From: Aradus depressus
Lineage: Eukaryota; Arthropoda; Insecta; Hemiptera; Aradidae
Direction: 5' to 3'
DNA: 64,000 nucleotides
Assembly: GCA_963662175.1 (NCBI GenBank)
Contig: OY759221.1
Location: forward strand, 38,066,045 to 38,130,044
In this document: positions 12,070 to 23,125 of the stretch, in pieces
Layout: every line of letters starts with the position of its first letter
Numbering within the stretch: the first letter of the stretch is position 1
The notes under the pieces: generated by a model
Told to the model about the DNA's origin: nothing
Databases searched by the model: none
The model's input: only the letters and a program-made list of their open reading frames with translations
Program-made: the position numbers and the translations under genes

Positions 12070-13953
12070 CACAGTGGGGCATTTCACTTAGCACGAAAAA
12101 AATCAAATCATCAAACTCTCACTAGAAGGATGTTAACAATTGGTGTTGGAAGTAGACTAGTTGTAGACATTGAACCCAAGAGGTGGGCCTCCGTTGTTTA
12201 CAATAAGTGGGCAAAGCCGGCATGTAAACATAGGAACGACACGTCATTTCACATCAGTTACTATTAGCTAATATGTCTGATTCAGGAGAAGATAAGTGAA
12301 TATACTATATTGTTTATTTTGCAAAAATAGTGCATAAATTAATAAAATTCAATGCATAAAGTTGTTTATTGGAAATGTTATATTCTGAAAGCCGCCCAAA
12401 AACGATTGCATTCCTTCTACTTAGCATTTTTCACTTGGTAATTTAGTATTCTAATTGTTGTAAAAGAAGCAGAACCTTAGCTCTCCTAGATAAGCCACAG
12501 TATTTTTTTTTTCCTTTTACAGGAAGTTCTAATGTAGTGAAGAACTCTTAAATGTTTTCACTATGGTTGAAATTGAAGAGTCTTAAACGAAACGTAGCGG
12601 TTCGGGGAATGGCGGTTACACTTGAAAACCCATCAAAATCGATGCGGAAGCTCTTCCAAGAAAATTGAATAATTTCATAAAAAGTGCGGAATTGGAAGCG
12701 CTCTGCAAGTAATTTATCTAATTTTAATTATCGAAACCAAGTTTGGCTACAGAAGCACTTCGATATTCCTTTTCAAACGAAAGTCAGTTCCCGTGGTAAG
12801 GTTGGCCGTCCTAGTAAACCATTCAATGAATGTAGTGACAGGGGAAAACATCTTAAATGACCTTAGTTGACAATACAACCTTCGAGGAGCTAGCTTTCGC
12901 GACAAAAATGCAACTTAATATATCTGGGAAACGTTTGGACCTATAGGTGCATTGTACCTATAGGTCATCTTGGGGGAAGAAACACAAGAAGGTAAAAATC
13001 ACGATTTTAAGTTCATGCGAGAACACCGGACTCGTAAGGACACCAGAATCCATACGAACCAAGATTTAATTCATCATCTTCTATATTATGACCCTATAAT
13101 TTCTCTAACAGGTCGAAAGTATCGTTATACAAGAAAATGGATGGTTGTGTTATCGCTACTAAGAGAACTCAACTTGTCGTTACCAACCAACTCATCGGAT
13201 GGTTCATCGTATTATTTTAAAAATTATTTTATTGTATTTTCATCAATGGTGGATTAACTAATAGGCAAACCTAGGCAGGTGCCAAGGGCCCCCGATGATA
13301 AAGCGGCCCCCCATGCTGAAGGCCCCTCAAAAAACTTTGTCACTTTTAAAATGATTTTACACGCTTTTGGGAAAAATAATTCAGGTCAAATTTGACAAGG
13401 AATTTTACCCGAGTTATTTTTCCCAATAAAAGGTATGAGAGGCCCCCTATTAAGCATGATTTTTTTTTAAAATAAAAAAACAAATCGGCTTTTTCATTTT
13501 TCATAATGTTATTTCAGTTTTCCCAAAAAAGGTATTAAAAGCTATTAGCAACAATGGGTTAAAAATTCAGCGAGTCGAAATGCAGGAGAAAGTGTGTATG
13601 AGGTCAATTTTACAGCGAATTGAAAATATTATTCCTAAGAATTTTAACTGTATCAATAAATTCATTAAAAAAATTGATGAAAAGTTTTCGTTTTTTATGG
13701 AGGGAGGGGGGGGGGGGGGGGGGGGTAAAAATAGGGGGCCCCACATTTGCAATCACCTAGGGCCCCGCAGAAGCTTAATCCGTCACTGATTTTCATTATT
13801 AAACTGCTATTGTACAAGCAAGTGCTTTTGTTTTTCCCCTAATGACAAGTATCTCATTAATTATAATCTTTTCCTATCATATAGATACTTGTAAAATATG
13901 AGAGCTGTACTTTATAATTTTTTCGCGCTAATTATGCGTTTTGCCCCACTGCG
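12070..13953 (+). mobile_element. Transib-like DNA transposon, degenerate
   Basis: Termini are CACAGTGGGGCA on the left and the inverse of CGCAGTGGGGCA on the right. The 5 bp duplication CATCG lies at 12065-12069 and 13954-13958. The left end has a CACAGTG heptamer and AAAAAAATC 19 bp further in; heptamer, A-rich nonamer and 5 bp duplication are features of Transib, the RAG1-related superfamily. Coding remnants: 12741-12857 reads VWLQKHFDIPFQTKVSSRGK then VGRPSKPFNECSDRGKHLK and stops. After a frameshift 12859-12947 reads TFEELAFATKMQLNISGKR. These resemble the N-terminal part of proteins linked to such elements in insects, from memory. No DDE core is visible. Superfamily assignment is likely rather than proven. 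Confidence 0.6.
13244..13788 (+). mobile_element. hAT-type element inserted in the Transib-like element
   Basis: The 8 bp target duplication attttcat lies at 13236-13243 and 13789-13796. Ends are caatggtggattaa and the inverse of cagtgacggattaa, as in hAT elements. Inside are CCC/GGG-rich ends and a G run at about 13706-13725. A short frame at 13580-13700 shows no recognisable transposase, so it is non-autonomous. Confidence 0.88.
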
Positions 13954-14200
13954 CATCGGCAGTTATTAGGGTTTTTGTCTTAAGCCTACCCTCTAATTTC
14001 TCTTCCCTTTGCCCGATTTGCCTGAAAATAAATACCTATTTTCCTTATGAGGTACTGGATCTTTAATTTCTTGTTCACAGACAGACACACAAAGACAGAC
14101 AGTATTTATTTATTTTTTGATTCAGGGTCCGGAAAACATGAAATTCTGGTAATAACTCAACATCAAATTTCTCACCGATCACATAACTGTATGGCTGGTG

Positions 14201-14455
14201 AAATAAAAATCGTGAATCACATTCCATGTACCTTAGTTTCCGCTCTCCCTCTGATCCCTTCAGGGACTTTTACACTATTTTTGTGGTAATGTATAATAAT
14301 GTCCAAATCCCCCCTTCCCTTTAGACGATTTGACTAAAAATCAATAGGTTCATTTGGAGTTCTGCATACACATATAAAATATTTCGTGCCGATATATTCA
14401 TGACATGATATTGTAGATTTTTCTATCGGGTGTTATCGTGTTTTGTATGCATACC
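14201..14455 (+). repeat. R3 repeat, joined head-to-tail to the previous copy
   Basis: tatggctggtgaaataaaaa then tcgtgaatcac is a tail directly followed by a head. The copy runs to ttctatcgggtgttatcgtg and then meets a reverse copy. Confidence 0.75.
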
Positions 14456-15025
14456 CCGAACATAAGGGCATTGATGACATCAATTTTCGAATCGACTTAA
14501 GGGGAGGGGGGAGGGGGGTATAACTCAAAAACCGAAATAACTGCATACATAATGACGTATCGTCATAAAATTTCATCTGTGGTTCCAGGATCCAATAAGG
14601 GCTCTGACAATTGTCAACCAAATCGGGCGAAGGGCAGAGGAAATAAGAGGAGTGGAGCTCAACTCAAATACCCTAATAATTGTCGATGTAGCAAATATAT
14701 CAAAATGTAATATGAATCATCTGAGTAATAAATAAATGTATTTTTTGAAATATTATATACGTATATACGTATTAACTACCTGTTTCGGCATTGCACCATT
14801 TTTAGCTTTAGTTATAAACTAAACCCATAAAATCCTTTTTAAAAAACTGTAATAATTGTCGATATAACTAATGTATCAAGAATAAATGATCATTGAGACG
14901 TCCCTGAGTAGGACATTGATCGATGTTCAACCAAATCTACAAATTGGTTTCAGAGAGAGAGTGAAAACGTAGCTGATCAATTGGGACTGAGAAAGTACAT
15001 AGCCACAACTTTCTCATACTACAGT
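14456..15025 (-). repeat. R3 repeat, reverse copy with a 140 bp insertion
   Basis: Reverse R3 blocks (ctaataattgtcgatgta, gagtaggacattgat, gcagatcaattgg-like head) are split by 14700-14840. That insert contains ctacctgtttcggcattgca, which resembles the end of the R7 repeat at 38803. Confidence 0.7.
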
Positions 15026-15305
15026 ATATCAAATATACAAACTGGAGAGAAAGAGGAAGTGATATGATTCAATTTTCAGACAAACAAGACGATATATTTG
15101 CCTGGACTGAGGCGCCCTCCTTAAGACAGAGTGTGTGTTTTTACAACTTCACATCTACACTCTTTAAATATTGAACCATCCCTTCCATGTCTCCCCAGGG
15201 GTACTGTAGCGTACAGTCTAGGTGGAAACCAGTCCAACTTTATAATAGAAACTGGCAGTTTATCCGGCGATGTTCGGGGAACTGACTATCTCTGATGCTA
15301 TACTT
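15026..15305. other. Unassigned intronic sequence
   Basis: No recognised feature. Confidence 0.4.
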
Positions 15306-15308
15306 TGT

Positions 15309-15486
15309 GGGCGCCGGCAGCTCCAGAGTGCATACTTATTGAGCTCAAGACCAGGGGATCGAAACCGGGCCGAGAGACACTTAGGTTTGTTATGTGGGAC
15401 GTTAAAAAACCTTGAGCACGCCGTCCTTCGGATGAGACGTTAAGCAATGGTCCAGAGCCTGTACGATGTCAGGTACTCGTTAAAAG
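15309..15486 (+). mobile_element. SINE1 fragment (head and middle)
   Basis: gcgccggcagctccagagtg, gagcacgccgtccttcgg and gcctgtacgatgtcagg match SINE1. Confidence 0.88.
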
Positions 15487-15504
15487 AAACCTGGGCAGAG
15501 ATGT

Positions 15505-15835
15505 GGACTAACATGAACCTAAAAAATAAACTAAGGTTTATCAAAAGAATATTTCCTTTTCCTTTTTTCCTTCCATCAATATTTAATATTGATGAGTGGA
15601 AAAGCACGGAAAGACGGAATAGGCAGGAGGAGGTCTGTCTGATGCGGCTCTTTGTAGGTCACACTCGGCTAACCCATGGCCACCTCATCATCAGGGTGAC
15701 AGCCCTGGGGTGGGGCCTGGCCACTCACAGTAAGCCACATCCTGGAGAAGTGCCCCGGATATAAGGAAGTACTAAAGGTCATGGGGATTCAATCAAGACA
15801 CTTACATGAGATGCTAGGACTATAGAAGCCGCCTT
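15505..15835 (+). mobile_element. LINE C-terminal fragment (Jockey/I-like), frameshifted
   Basis: The plus strand reads WTNMNLKNKLRFIKRI ... EEVCLMRLFVGHTRLTHGHL. After a frameshift it reads LTVSHILEKCPGYKEVLKVM then GIQSRHLHEMLGL and a stop. The RL.GHTRLTHG block followed by L.V.HIL..CP is characteristic of the RNase H to zinc-knuckle C-terminus of Jockey and related LINEs. It is 5' truncated and dead. Confidence 0.85.
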
Positions 15836-15914
15836 ATCCGTAATGAAAGAAAATCGCCTCAGCGAAATTATCTAATAATTTGTACAGCGTAAAAGATCTG
15901 GGCCATTGAACGCC

Positions 15915-16149
15915 AACAAATAAAATTTTTATATTTTATTCATAAAAGAATAAACCAAGTGAAATAATATAAATTAGTATATAAATAATAAAAAAAAAAT
16001 GCTATGTATATACATATGTTTGCCTCTATTCTATGAATATCTGTGTTAATGTGGGTCTATTGTTATATAAAATTATTCTATTTTATTCATAAAAGAATAA
16101 ACCAAGTGAAAAAATATTAGTATATAAGTAATAAAAAAATACTACTATA
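15915..16149 (+). repeat. Tandem repeat of about 160 bp, first part
   Basis: One full unit at about 15926-16062 (ttcataaaagaataaaccaa ... gtttgcctctattctatgaa ... tgtgggtctattg) and the first 64 bp of a second at 16085-16148. The array is interrupted by the mariner-type element and resumes at 17043. Confidence 0.85.
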
Positions 16150-17040
16150 CAGGGTGTATCGCAAGCAGATGACAATACTCGGGGGGGGGGGGGTGAATGG
16201 GGCATTGGGGGGGTGAATGGGGGTGAGTGGGGCACTCAAGTACACTAAGAAACCGGGATGATAAAAATCCGTTTCAACTTAGTGTACAAAAAATGAAATT
16301 TTAAATTGTTTTCATGATAACCCCGTTTTTTAGAAAAATGTCCGTAAATATCACTTTTTGGTTAAGATAAAGTGAAATCCGACTATACGTCGTAATCAAC
16401 GTTAAATTTCTGCCAAAAAATGTTGTTCTAATTTTTTCAAAAACAATGTACGGTACAAAACTTTTTTTATCTCTGAAAGATTAATGTTATAATTTTAATT
16501 TTTTTTAAATGAAGAATTAGTTAATTTTATAAAAAGTCTCGCTTTGTGTAAGTTATTTTACCCATGTTTTTCATCTTCTCTGCTGTCTCATTCCGGCAAT
16601 GCTCGACAATAAAGAACAACATTAGGTATTTTTAAAGAGCCATATTTTTGCTAACTTTTGATGAATTTGGGACATCCTAGCGAAAAGAGAAAACAAATTA
16701 CGGTAAACTGAAAATTTGCCAAACAATTTAAACAGGTGTTCGTTTTGAAATAAACGTTAGCCTCCTATTTCTATCTTTTCGATTTTCATGTCAAAAAACA
16801 TGTCACCTATTAGGAAATTTAACGTAGATTACGACAGTGTAGTCAGATTTCACTTTACCTTAACCAAAAAGTGATATTTACGGACGTTTTGCTAAAAAAT
16901 ATGGTTATCGTCAAAAAAATTTAAAATCTCATTTTTGTCTACACTAAGTTGAAACGGATTTTTATTACCCCGGTTTCTTAGTGTACTTGAGTGGGGCATT
17001 CACACCCCCGAGTATTGTCATCTGCTAGCGATACACCCTG
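16150..17040. mobile_element. Mariner-type MITE with long inverted repeats
   Basis: The element is 891 bp and flanked by TA on both sides. Ends are cagggtgtatcgcaagcaga and the inverse of cagggtgtatcgctagcaga. The inverted repeats run about 250 bp, with blocks acttagtgtac, tccgtaaatatcactttttg and acgttaaattt on both sides. The left end carries an additional G-rich expansion (16180-16225). No transposase is seen. Confidence 0.9.
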
Positions 17041-17042
17041 TA

Positions 17043-17160
17043 TACTATAAACCAAGTGAAATAATATAAATTAGTATATAAGTAATAAAAATACTACTAT
17101 GCATATACATATGTTTGCCTCTATTCTATGAATATGTGTGTTAATGTGGGTCTATTGAAA
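17043..17160 (+). repeat. Tandem repeat of about 160 bp, continuation
   Basis: ataaaccaagtgaaataata through tgtgggtctattg matches the unit at 15926; together they show the MITE entered an existing array. Confidence 0.85.
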
Positions 17161-17514
17161 TTTCCTATTCGTGTCAGACAGGAGTGTGATGTAACGACCC
17201 GAGAATCCGTCTAACGAACTGCTTCAGTGACGGGTGTGTTCCTTATGATAAGGACGAAGGAAGACTTGGCAACATCAAAGCCGTTCCTTCATATTGAAAT
17301 TCCAGCCTTAGGCTCCTTCTAATTATGTATCTTCGTCTTCCTTTCTGTGTCAGTCATCCTTAGACGGAATTTAGCACAAACAATCATCTGTTCCCCAATA
17401 AAAATTTATTTTCTAGAGGTGAAGGAGGGAGACAAAATTGGGACTTAATTTTTCACAAATTTGATTTAAATGTAAAATTTTTTCGAGATCAGTTTACATG
17501 TTGCGTAATATATT
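17161..17514. other. Unassigned intronic sequence
   Basis: No recognised feature. Confidence 0.4.
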
Positions 17515-18150
17515 GGGATGTAAAACTTTTACACACATTAAGATTATTAATAAATTATAAAATCAATTATTATTATATAAAAAAAAACAGCTGTTAGGTA
17601 GTAACTTAATGAATGAATAAATATACAAAAATGTCTATATATGCATAAATGTCTGAATAAATATACAAAAATACTAGTCGCATTTTGTTTTAAAACTAAA
17701 TGTGAACAATTAATGAATTGAGAACAAAAGACGATGCACAGCTGTTCGAATAGTCCAGAGACAGTCGGAGTTGGTGTGTGAAAGTGGACAATCTGAGGTT
17801 GGAATATAGGACAATCTATTGAACCAGTCTGAGTGAGAGAAGATGTAAAGGAGATAAATTATAACATTGGAAATACGTAGAAGAGAAAAGGTACTTTTTA
17901 TTTATATGTAAATATATGCCCAAAATATAAAAGAATGATAAATAATGGCCAATAATAAAACAGAAAAAAGGCTGATATAGTTTTAAGTAATTAGTTTGTA
18001 AGATTTATTTTTGTAAAATAATTTCATTTTTTTTTTTTATTACGAATCTTAGTTATGCAATTAATAATGTAGGTTTAGGTAAACAAACCCAATATTTGTT
18101 CTCTTATTCTATGCTATTCATTTTCCCTGTGAACCCAGTAAGATAATTAA
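17515..18150 (-). repeat. R1 repeat, reverse copy
   Basis: Matches 10740-11360 in reverse: acacacattaagattattaa, aaacagctgttaggtagtaa, ctattcattttccctgtgaa. It belongs to the same subfamily as 10500. Confidence 0.8.
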
Positions 18151-18666
18151 TTTATTACTTTATGAGATATTCTTTATTCAGAAAGAGCCGAGCAATGATT
18201 AGATCTTCGAAAATCTTCAGTCCTCCTGATAGCATGATCATGAGTATTGGTAAGGCGAAATGGGAAAGTAGTTTAGTTTTTTTCTGAAATAAGAGATGGC
18301 ACCACTTTCGGAGGTAAAGTTAGCCTCATTTTTTTGCCTAGTAAAAATCAACCTATCTTTAATATGAAAACTGCATGTAGCGCAGTATGGCTTTTATTTG
18401 TTGAACTATTGATTCTACAAAATTTTGATGCAAAATATATATCTATTAAATGTTTGCAAAACCTGAATTTATACGTGCAAAAAAAATCTTAAATTAAACA
18501 CACTTTTTAGATATGAAATTAGTTCAGTAGATCAAACGAAACCAGAAATCTTCGATTTCAATTAAATAATTGCCGCTCGCCGCGTCAATGAAAACCACGC
18601 ACTAATCACATGTACCCCTCATCATGTCTAGTGTTCTAAGGAGAATTATTATAATCGTACAAAGTG
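18151..18666. other. Unassigned intronic sequence
   Basis: No recognised feature. Confidence 0.4.
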
Positions 18667-18773
18667 AATAAAAATTTAGGATAGGCAAAATTTAGGACTC
18701 CCACAGTAGAGTCGGGCTCATGTCCACCAGAGTGACGAAAGAGCGCTCTGGTAGTAGGCGATATGACCTCTTA
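18667..18773 (+). mobile_element. SINE1 fragment (tail)
   Basis: gaataaaaatttaggatagg through gtaggcgatatgacctc. Confidence 0.85.
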
Positions 18774-18785
18774 GGTTAGTCCTCT

Positions 18786-19488
18786 CTAATCTTACTAAAA
18801 TATAAAGAGACCGCGTTTGTTTGATGTTCGGGCTAATCTTAAAAACTACTGGACCGATTTTCAATATGTTTTTTTTTCTATGAATTCCTTACGTTGCCGC
18901 GGTAGTTATAGACCAAAAAAATTTTCTATTTTACATTTTATAAAAGACAATAATTGATATTTGTGTACATAGTATCGATAGGCGTAATCGAATCTCTCAA
19001 TAGTTCTCTTTGGTTCCGAAGTCGCAATATAGAAAGCCTATTAACGAGTGTTGGTCCCTATTTATTGTGTTGTATTTCCAATTTCTTGCGACATGAATGT
19101 CAATTCAACTTTCTATAAATATATTCTAATGTTACTTTTCGTTAATTAAAGAGGCTTTGATATAAATCACCATTAACTTTAATGAAAATTGAAAGCAATT
19201 TAAGGACTTATCTATGTTGTACTGGAGAAAATAATGTTCTACCATAACTTAATAGTTTGATTTTAGGTGCGCATTAATTATCTGACTTTATGAAAAGTAT
19301 TAGAAGTTATAACACCTTCTTTTGGTTGCTAAAGAAGTAAAAGAAGGAAACTGTATGACAACGAATAACGATGGGTACCTACATATACGTCTGCTTAGAG
19401 TTACTAACCTGCTTAGAGTTACTAACCTGCTTAGAGTTACTAACCTGTGTAAAGTTACGCCGGGCGAAGCCGGGTAACCTGCTTGTAT
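18786..19488 (+). mobile_element. Helitron-like non-autonomous element
   Basis: The 5' part (tctaatcttactaaaatata, then aaagagaccgcg) and the 3' hairpin cgccgggcgaagccggg followed by taacctgctTGT resemble insect Helitrons, whose 3' ends carry a GC-rich hairpin shortly before CTAGT. The terminal tetranucleotide is not canonical here, and no Rep/helicase sequence is seen. Confidence 0.6.
19388..19449 (+). repeat. 18 bp tandem repeat inside the Helitron-like 3' end
   Basis: Three copies of cttagagttactaacctg just before the terminal hairpin, plus a diverged fourth (tgtaaagttac). Confidence 0.9.
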
Positions 19489-19554
19489 ATAATATAGATA
19501 CTAAAAATATTTTGACCTTTAAATTTTCCTATTGTATTGAAACCATAGCGGCCT

Positions 19555-20030
19555 ATGATAGCTGAAAAATAATTCTAATATACCAGCTCTATTTACGGTT
19601 GATATCCTAAATTTAAAAATAAATTTTATTGCCGTTTTTTTCAGGAGTATCTTCCAGGATAGATGGGAGGAGACATTTGAAATCCCTCTGCGGGGCCACC
19701 TTACAGACGCCATTTCTGACATTTCCCACCACGAATTAATAAATTGCGTGTTTGCTCTCCCTCCAAAGCCAATCGACCGTTAGATTTAAAATGAATATTT
19801 GACTTACATAATGGCCTCTGAATCCTTATACTGAATTTTGAGTCGATACATTGACTACATCTGCAGTGTTGACTACATTTGTGTCAATTCTCTGGCACCC
19901 CTCTTCCCTTCGACTATTTTCGTGAAAAATTTATAGGGTTTTGAATTTTCAGAGGGTCGCAAAACATAAAATTCCGGTGAAAACATCGAATTACATAATT
20001 TCCCTTATGCTTCATATAGCTGAGCTAGAG
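19555..20030 (+). repeat. R3 repeat fragments
   Basis: R3 middle and tail blocks: accacgaattaataaattgc, gagtcgatacattgactaca, tagggttttgaattttcag, aaattccggtgaaaac, cttatgcttcatatagctg. Confidence 0.65.
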
Positions 20031-20047
20031 AGGAAAAAATTATACTT

Positions 20048-20185
20048 TTTTTTTATTGGCTTTATTTTTGACGGATATCTAGTTATTTACAACATTCATG
20101 GCCCCGGGAGGAATCGACGAAATAAAACTCACTCCCGGACGGGATTCGAATGCGCAAACAAAGGGGAGACCATTGGCCCCAGCAT
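20048..20185 (-). mobile_element. SINE2 copy, damaged
   Basis: Poly-T, aacattcatggccccgggag, actcccggacgggattcgaa and aaggggagaccattggcccc match SINE2 in reverse; the box A end is lost. Confidence 0.8.
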
Positions 20186-20189
20186 ATTT

Positions 20190-20589
20190 CTTCATAGCAA
20201 AGAAATTGTTATTACTTTAATTTTAAAAAATGTTCTATCTGCGACAGACTCAAAAGGGTGTAATAAAATTTATCCTATCAGGAAACATAAAAGCTAGCAT
20301 GATAAACTTTTAGTCCCTTTTTTCGTTTTATTGCTGTATCTTTTCCCCTTTTTATTACAATGGTACTGACACTATTAATTATTTTTCTAATTCATTCATT
20401 TGTTTTCTAGATTAAATGGAGTCGCCTATTCGTCGGCCATGGTTATTCACAACGTTTTTTTTTTAAATAGTTTTATTGGTTCAGCACAAGTTGGTGCTAT
20501 ACACAAAACTGAAAATATTCAGAATGAAAAGGTAACATTTAAATTACAAAAGTTCATAGATAATAAAATCTTGATAGACGAGGTTTGAG
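20190..20589. other. Unassigned intronic sequence
   Basis: No recognised feature; it may include 3' untranslated sequence of the next LINE. Confidence 0.4.
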
Positions 20590-21065
20590 CCTCCTATCTG
20601 GTGTTGGTTCTCCCAACTTGCAGAACTGGACTCCGGGCACGGACTTCATGGTAGTCTAGGGTCAGTTTGGCGATGAAAGCCTCGATGTCCGGGATGTTCA
20701 CTTCCCTTCGGATCTGCTGATTTGTCTAAATGAGTTTTGCTTGCACCTTGCCAAATGGGTGATGCAAAGGTGATGAGTGGTCGTAACAAGGGTGTGTAGA
20801 GTGGTGTACATCTGTTCAGTAGTGGGCATAGTTGTGTTAGTTTTCTATGTATGTGTGTCTCCCATGTCAGTCTAGTGTCGAAATGTACTCCAAGATATTT
20901 GATTGTCACATCAGTAGGTGTCCAGGGTATGAGGTCATTGTTGATTCGAATCTGTGTGAGTGTGTCCAAGTTCGTCCTTCGAAGAGTGAAGACTTTGGCC
21001 ATCGTTTTAGCAGTGTTTATTCCAAGATTCCACCTTTTGAACCAGCCAAAGTTTCTTAAAAACCC
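20590..21065 (-). mobile_element. Jockey-type LINE reverse-transcriptase fragment
   Basis: The minus strand reads MAKVFTLRRTNLDTLTQIRI ... TIKYLGVHFDTRLTWETHIH, then LCPLLNR and LLRPLITFASPIWQGASKTH. KYLGV..D.RLTW..HI and RP..T.A.P.W are conserved blocks of the C-terminal part of Jockey RT. Part of the thumb region is missing and the rest degrades. Confidence 0.88.
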
Positions 21066-21083
21066 ACATTTTGAGATAGTTAT

Positions 21084-21347
21084 TTTGACTCGCTCTCTTT
21101 CGTCGCTCTGGTGGATGTGAGCCCGACTCTACTCTGGGAGAACTAAATTTGGCCTACCCAGGTTTAGTTACCTAAGTTAGGGGGGTCATTAACCCCCAAC
21201 TGTAGCTGAGTACCTGACATCGTATGGGCTCGGGACCAGGGTTTAACGTCCCTTCCGAAGTATGGCTCGCTCAAGGGTTTTTCATCACCCAGATAAAAAA
21301 CCTTAGCGCCTCGTGGCCGGGATTCGAACCCACGATCTTGAGCTCAG
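21084..21347 (-). mobile_element. SINE1 copy
   Basis: tctttcgtcgctctggtgga, gagcccgactctactctggg, gacatcgtatgggctcggga and gggattcgaacccacgatct run in SINE1 reverse order. Confidence 0.88.
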
Positions 21348-21605
21348 TACTCGTCATGGGGGGATGGGTTGCCCTCGTCGCCCCTTCCGAAATCGCGCTT
21401 GTCCTTCTCCGAATAGAACAAAGAAGCCGACTGGATAGTGTGGACGGCACCGTTCCTATTAAGCCTGAGAAGGGCGGTAATGGACTCCAGCCATTATTGA
21501 TTTTCTGTTCCATCTCCGCAATGGATCCTTGGGCTATTAAAGAACTCACAGCACTAAAAAACATAAAACTGTTTTTTTCTTTGTTTTTCACGATCCTCTA
21601 ATGGC
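21348..21605. other. Unassigned, less AT-rich block open on both strands
   Basis: This stretch is open in one frame on each strand over about 80 codons and is clearly richer in G and C than its surroundings. Neither translation (plus: SEIALVLLRIEQRSRLDSVD; minus: AEMEQKINNGWSPLPPFSGL) matches a family known to me. Confidence 0.3.
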
Positions 21606-21639
21606 TTCAAGTAATGTTTATCAATGGATGGCTATCGAA

Positions 21640-21940
21640 TACCAGAAAGAAAACGACAGTGAATCGATGTACTTCCCCAGCACGAATTAATCAACTAAGT
21701 TTTCTCTCTCCCTCTAACATAAGTTCACTGTTTTGGATAAAAATGTTTTGTCGATACTTCCTTCCATTACATCAGCAGCTATTAGGGTTTTTGAGTCGAT
21801 CCCCCCTCTTCGGTCTGACATAGCCCCTACCAAGAGCAAAAATGTTTACAAATCAGAAATGTCGTCCTATTGGAGTTTTGATTTTACATATGAAATTTTG
21901 TTTCAATAGATTCAGTACAATGCAGTTATTAAGAATTATT
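21640..21940 (+). repeat. R3 repeat (head half)
   Basis: acagtgaatcgatgtacttc, cacgaattaatcaactaagt and cattacatcagcagctatta match R3. Confidence 0.75.
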
Positions 21941-21945
21941 GGTTA

Positions 21946-22246
21946 GGTTAGGTTTTATGACTCATGCCCGGGCTTTAACTACAAAGTCATATCGCCTAAT
22001 ACCAGAGCGCTCTTTCGTCACTCTGGTGGACAAGAGCCCACACTATTGTGGGAGTCCTAAATTTTGCCTACCCTAAATTTTTATTAACCTAGACATCGTA
22101 CAAGCTCGGGACCAGGGCTTAACATCCCATCCGAAGGACGGCGTGCTTAAGTTTATTTTACCTCCCCTATAAAATAAACTAAGGGCCTTGGTCGGGTTTC
22201 GAACCCACGAACTCGAGCTCAGAAGACCACTGAGCTACCGGCGCTC
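21946..22246 (-). mobile_element. SINE1 copy, near full length
   Basis: Runs from ggttaggttttatgactcat to ccactgagctaccggcgc; box B (gggtttcgaacccacg) and box A (tgagctaccggcg) are readable. Confidence 0.9.
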
Positions 22247-22271
22247 TCTCAATAATAAATACATAATGTGT

Positions 22272-22307
22272 ATGTTTAGAAAACATTTTCTAAAGAGTTT
22301 TCTAAAC
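22272..22307. repeat. Short hairpin
   Basis: tgtttagaaaac and gttttctaaaca are perfect inverse arms around a 12 nt loop. Confidence 0.8.
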
Positions 22308-22309
22308 AT

Positions 22310-22837
22310 CGATTTTATAATTTAAAACATTGATATTTATTAGTTTAGACCGAACTAATGAACATTTTTTCAAATTTACAGAATAAAACAATGTACCTTT
22401 TCCTGTATCGCATCAAATATCCCAGCTATCTGTGTTTTAAAAAAATGTTTCATCCTATGTTTCATCTATTTTGCTTTGTAGGACTCTCTTTTGTACCATC
22501 TTATTGTGTTAGCCCCCAATCTCGCACGATTAAAGTCCTATACTATAGTTATTACAGTCCTACACTATAGTTATAAGATAGTAAAAATGAAGTGTAAACA
22601 TTGGTGTAGAACCTTTGAAAGGTCGGTATCTGTATTGGTTCAGAACAGACAGGCCCTTGACAGAGATCACGTCCGCGTTGTTTCCCGTACTTCTCAAGGG
22701 TCACGTTCCTGGTGCCTCCCTGTTTCTTTCTTCTTCCCAATTTATACAGACTTGGGCTATTTAGCAGGGTGAGCAGGAGTCTCGTTTTGTTTAATTTGGT
22801 TGGATAGGGATTTGGTGTGAAAAAGTAAAATGAAAAA
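22310..22837. other. Unassigned intronic sequence
   Basis: Contains one local duplication of about 24 bp (acagtcctacactatagtta, 22535-22580). No other feature. Confidence 0.4.
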
Positions 22838-23060
22838 AGTCGTCGGTGATTCACATGCAATGTACTTCCCCAGAACTAACTATCCAATTAACTCTCCTCT
22901 CCTCCTCCAACACCAATCGACCGTTTGCGCTAATATTCAATAGCTGACTTACATAGAGACTGCTAAATCCTGATATTAAATTTTGTCTCAAATTCATTAC
23001 ATCGGCAGTTATTAAGGTATTCGAAATGAGGATATTTCGAATGTTGATACGTTTAGCGGG
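22838..23060 (+). repeat. R3 repeat (head)
   Basis: aagtcgtcggtgattcacat, tgtacttccccagaactaac and cattacatcggcagttatta; it ends just before the exon-copy array. Confidence 0.75.
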
Positions 23061-23125
23061 GGAAGTATAAAGTGAGTTCTGTACGAAATATTGTCATTAT
23101 TTCATATATGTATATTCTGCTTCAG

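Larger units (their letters stand above)
11965..14200 (+). repeat. R3 repeat, forward copy carrying the nested Transib-like element
   Basis: The head (agtcggtaaatcacttgcat) runs to attacatcg at 12069. The R3 sequence resumes at 13959 with gcagttattagggtttttg and reaches the tail near 14190. Removing 12070-13958 restores the R3 consensus cattacatcggcagttatta. A head-to-tail junction with the next copy follows at 14200-14215. Confidence 0.85.

Noticed and set aside
21224..21601. 125-codon frame as a gene
   Set aside because: Its first third is reverse SINE1; the rest is open on both strands without recognisable homology.
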